Positions 31,351-33,773 of a DNA stretch of 33,773 nt are shown here, in pieces. This DNA is from Draconibacterium orientale (GTDB lineage Bacteria > Bacteroidota > Bacteroidia > Bacteroidales > UBA12170). Within the stretch, counting starts at the first letter, position 1; every line of letters starts with the position of its first letter. The notes below the pieces were generated by a model, which did not search any database, was not told the origin of the DNA, and worked only from the letters and a program-made list of their open reading frames with translations. The stretch lies in NCBI GenBank assembly GCA_020718205.1, contig DYSN01000030.1:1-33773 (forward strand). The letters are read 5' to 3'. The position numbers were made by a program, and so were the translations under genes.

Positions 31351-32988
31351 ATGAAGAAATTATATTGTATCTCTATTTTCTTCCTTCTCGGTGCGGGTCT
31401 TTTAGCTCAGGAGGAAATGACAGTTGTTTGGGAAAAGAAACTCGGTCATGAAATTATATGGAGTGGAAATTCCTTAGAAGGTGAAAATAGTTACGCTGCT
31501 TCGATGAAAGAAATGAGTCTTTTCGAAAACAATACAGGTAATGTTATCTGGGAAAAAACTTTCAAAGAGATGGCCCCCGACCTCCGTAAAATCGATGAGC
31601 TCATCCCTTTCCGGGCATCAAGAACCATTTTTCTTTTCGACAGAAAAGCCGGGAGAGATCAAATTGCCTGCATCAACTTAAACTCAGGAAAACTATTGTG
31701 GAGCACTGACAAATATCAGGACCTCACCGAGAGCTCTATCACCTATATTGATGAAGAAGATTGCTTTGCCATTACCCTGAAAAAGGAATTGGTTTATGTG
31801 AGAGCACAAACCGGCGAAGAGCTTTGGAGCACCGGGAAATTCAAAGGCGTTGTGGGACAATACAGTTATGATTCAGGTGACAAAACCATGGTCATGGTAA
31901 ATTTTGTACCATCGGCTCTGGGAGCTTTATTTTCCGGCTTCAAAAATCAGATTGTCCGCATCAATATGACCAACGGAGAAATTCTCTGGGAAAATACCTA
32001 TATCGGTCGCGCCGAAAAGAAAGTCATCACCGGAGAGTTTATTTTCGAGTTGAATGTAGTTGACGATAAAGTTTTTCTGCGCATGAATGGTATGCAGGTT
32101 TATGACTACAATACCGGTAAAAATATATGGGCTGCGGCTTTCGATTTTACTCCTGATCGTGTAGTGGGTAAACCTATTGGTGTTAGAGATTTTGGAGTCT
32201 ACGGCGCAGTAGCCGATCCGTTAATTGATGGCGATTATATCTATGTTTTGGACATGATTAACAGAAGAAAGCAATTTGTTAAGAAATACCATTTACACAC
32301 CGGAGAACTTGTTTGGACATCGCCCGAGATTGACGATACTAAAGCCATTCCGGGAATGAGCCTTGTGGATGGAAAAATTATGTTGCAAATTGGTGGAGTA
32401 GTTGAAAAGCAATATGTTACAGTTGATAGAACCGGCAATGGAATCACCACTACCTATACTGTGGAATTCGAAAATGTGAAGCCATGTGGCATCCAATGCC
32501 TCGATGCATCCACAGGTAATTTGGTTTGGGAATCGGAAAGATTTAAAAAAGGCATTACCAATGGTATTGTATTGGGCGACAACTATATAGTTTGCAGTGG
32601 AAAAGAGCTTTATTCGCTTGATATATCCACCGGTGCCGAAAAATATTCTGTTCCTGTTTCGAAGGGTGGTGTAGGATTAGCCACACAAATTCAGCCTTTT
32701 AAAGACAACACTATTGTGGTGATTGGCGAAAAAGGCGTTTCCACTTTCGATGCACAGGCAGGCGACCTGCTGAACTCGGGTAAATACCGCAAATCGTTCC
32801 TTGAAGGCAGAGTTGGAGATATTGTAGTGATGAAAACCGAAAAAGCCGACATTGGTACTTTTGATTTAAATACCTGTGTTTACAAGGATTTTAAAGCACG
32901 CACCGGAGCGCAACATTGGTTATCGACCGATGGTAATTTTGTATATGTATTTGATAAAAAAGTTGTTACAAAACTAAGCACACAATAA
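31351..32988 (+). CDS. PQQ-type beta-propeller exported protein
   Basis: A 545-aa protein with a signal peptide (1-19, ending GLLA-Q). The body is a repeat-built beta-propeller of the PQQ/quinoprotein-like type. Blade signatures of the form 'G-x-x-x-W' recur: TGNVIWEKTF, SGKLLWSTDKY, TGEELWSTGKF, NGEILWENTY, TGKNIWAAAF, TGELVWTSPE, TGNLVWESERF and a final TGAEKYSV. No PQQ-binding residues can be confirmed, so a scaffold or binding role is as likely as an enzyme. It is the second gene of a two-gene transcript with the TonB-C-like gene, and ends before a good intrinsic terminator. Confidence 0.85.
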   Translation: MKKLYCISIFFLLGAGLLAQEEMTVVWEKKLGHEIIWSGNSLEGENSYAASMKEMSLFENNTGNVIWEKTFKEMAPDLRKIDELIPFRASRTIFLFDRKAGRDQIACINLNSGKLLWSTDKYQDLTESSITYIDEEDCFAITLKKELVYVRAQTGEELWSTGKFKGVVGQYSYDSGDKTMVMVNFVPSALGALFSGFKNQIVRINMTNGEILWENTYIGRAEKKVITGEFIFELNVVDDKVFLRMNGMQVYDYNTGKNIWAAAFDFTPDRVVGKPIGVRDFGVYGAVADPLIDGDYIYVLDMINRRKQFVKKYHLHTGELVWTSPEIDDTKAIPGMSLVDGKIMLQIGGVVEKQYVTVDRTGNGITTTYTVEFENVKPCGIQCLDASTGNLVWESERFKKGITNGIVLGDNYIVCSGKELYSLDISTGAEKYSVPVSKGGVGLATQIQPFKDNTIVVIGEKGVSTFDAQAGDLLNSGKYRKSFLEGRVGDIVVMKTEKADIGTFDLNTCVYKDFKARTGAQHWLSTDGNFVYVFDKKVVTKLSTQ

Positions 32989-33018
32989 TTCCTTTCATAT
33001 TACATCATTGAATTTGAG

Positions 33019-33051
33019 CCGAATCCGTTTCTTTAGCGGGTTCGGTTTTTT
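33019..33051 (+). terminator. Intrinsic terminator of the beta-propeller operon
   Basis: Arms CCGAATCCG (33019-33027) and CGGGTTCGG (33037-33045), one T-G wobble, 9-nt loop, followed by six T and then a second T-run (33053-33059). It is 30 nt after the stop codon. Confidence 0.85.
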
Positions 33052-33238
33052 ATTTTTTTGTTCCTAACTTTCTTCGCCACGAGGGCACAATGGCGCAAAG
33101 ATTTTTTTATGGTACGATGCCACGATGATGAGATTTTAATGACCTCCTGATTTTGATGAGAAAAATTGCGGGATTAAAGTGATATAGGTATGAAGACTGA
33201 CAAATTCAGTAAAAAAATAGGAAGTAAAGTAAGAATTG

Positions 33239-33327
33239 CGGAGAGAGGGGGATTCGAACCCCCGGTTCCATTTTCATAGAACAACGATTTTCGAGACCGC
33301 CGCATTCAACCGCTCTGCCATCTCTCC
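33239..33327 (-). tRNA. tRNA-Ser(CGA)
   Basis: Read on the minus strand: acceptor GGAGAGA pairs with TCTCTCC, the D arm is GCAGAGCGGTTGAATGC, and the anticodon arm GCGGT-CTCGAAA-ATCGT has anticodon CGA (codon UCG). A long variable arm typical of class II tRNA-Ser follows, then the T arm CCGGGGGTTCGAATCCCCC. The discriminator base is G and CCA is not encoded. This is an 89-nt class II tRNA. tRNA 3' ends are common integration sites, but no duplicated 3' fragment is seen in the window. Confidence 0.95.
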
Positions 33328-33773
33328 TGTTGGGCTGCGAAATTAATTATTTTTCCCGAAAACTTGCCCATAAATTTCTAAATATTCCTATGGAAGAAAA
33401 ACTAAGACTTCCATTTACCATGCTTCGGCATGAACCGAAAATTCTGGTTTTCATGGCTCACCAAGCATGGCAAGATATTACCCGCTTTGTATAACTGCAA
33501 ATCAAATTTTTTACAACTCAATTTTCAGGTGGGTTGTGCCTAAAATCATGAGGTATCAGCTTTAACATGATTCCGGAAAATTTAATTTCAGGTACAATTC
33601 TCTTAGCAAGGATTTCAACATGGTACTACGGATTGTGATGACAAGATATTTTGATGAATATGCAGACTGCCCGGGAATTCGCCTTTTTGTTTATGAAATA
33701 ATATTGATTTTAATAAAAGAGTCCGGTCTAAAAACTATTTCTTAGACATTTCAAAGATAAAAAGAATTTTAAA
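33328..33773. other. Non-coding tail with nested hairpin
   Basis: No gene of credible length on either strand. At 33418-33470 is a nested inverted repeat: outer arms CCATGCTT (33418-33425) and AAGCATGG (33463-33470), inner arms CATGAACC and GGTTTTCATG with a bulge. The rest is AT-rich and unremarkable. The block may hold the promoter of the tRNA gene (minus strand). Confidence 0.5.

Noticed and set aside
33239..33327. Integration hotspot with att repeat at the tRNA-Ser gene
   Set aside because: No integrase gene and no second copy of the tRNA 3' end are found in the window.

Overview
This window looks like a chromosomal segment of a Bacteroidota bacterium, probably a free-living or host-associated Bacteroidales/Marinilabiliales-type organism (the rank below phylum is inference). 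The evidence is AT-rich DNA, a SusC/SusD pair with a FecR anti-sigma factor, five secreted proteins ending in type IX secretion (T9SS) sorting domains, Bacteroidota-type promoters (TTG, about 19 nt, TAnnTTTG), few Shine-Dalgarno sites, and many signal peptides ending in 'SQ' or lipobox cysteines.

Layout. (1) 1-5068 is an accessory patch, all genes on the minus strand: a DUF4143-type AAA ATPase, a PD-(D/E)XK nuclease-like protein, a secreted isochorismatase-fold protein lacking the catalytic Cys, and a MntA-HepT toxin-antitoxin pair. Two different long direct repeats lie here. A 108-bp terminator-bearing repeat lies at the 3' side of the first two genes. An 83-bp promoter-like repeat lies just upstream of the isochorismatase-fold gene and of mntA. 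(2) 5069-7045 holds a lipoprotein gene, a long gene-poor stretch with a possible minus-strand small RNA or orphan terminator, and a hotdog thioesterase. (3) 7272-18000 is a TonB-dependent uptake locus with trans-envelope signalling. An ECF sigma factor on the plus strand converges on a minus-strand gene run: C10 (streptopain-type) protease, FecR, SusC with an STN domain, SusD, a C45/C69-like Ntn-hydrolase, and a BPL_N/glutamine-amidotransferase-like lipoprotein. No glycoside hydrolase is present, so protein or peptide use is more likely than glycan use. (4) 18200-30010 is a codirectional block of large secreted T9SS proteins: two paralogues built from alternating ThuA/GATase-like domains and BIG2 Ig-like domains (688 and 1553 aa), and two LamG paralogues (776 and 774 aa) flanking a small Gly/Pro-rich protein with a PID-CTERM-like tail. 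(5) 30366-32988 on the plus strand holds a lipoprotein, a TonB-C-like small protein and a PQQ-type beta-propeller. A tRNA-Ser(CGA) on the minus strand and a non-coding tail end the window.

Working model (inference): substrate binding to SusCD is signalled through the SusC STN domain to FecR and on to the ECF sigma factor at the far end of the locus. T9SS places the C10 protease and the large multidomain proteins on the cell surface, where they bind and cut a proteinaceous substrate. The periplasmic or lipid-anchored Ntn and GATase-like enzymes then process the imported product. The most unusual items are the six-copy GATase-like/BIG2 mosaic, the sigma factor separated from FecR with a protease gene in its usual place, and the two sets of duplicated regulatory DNA in the first 5 kb.
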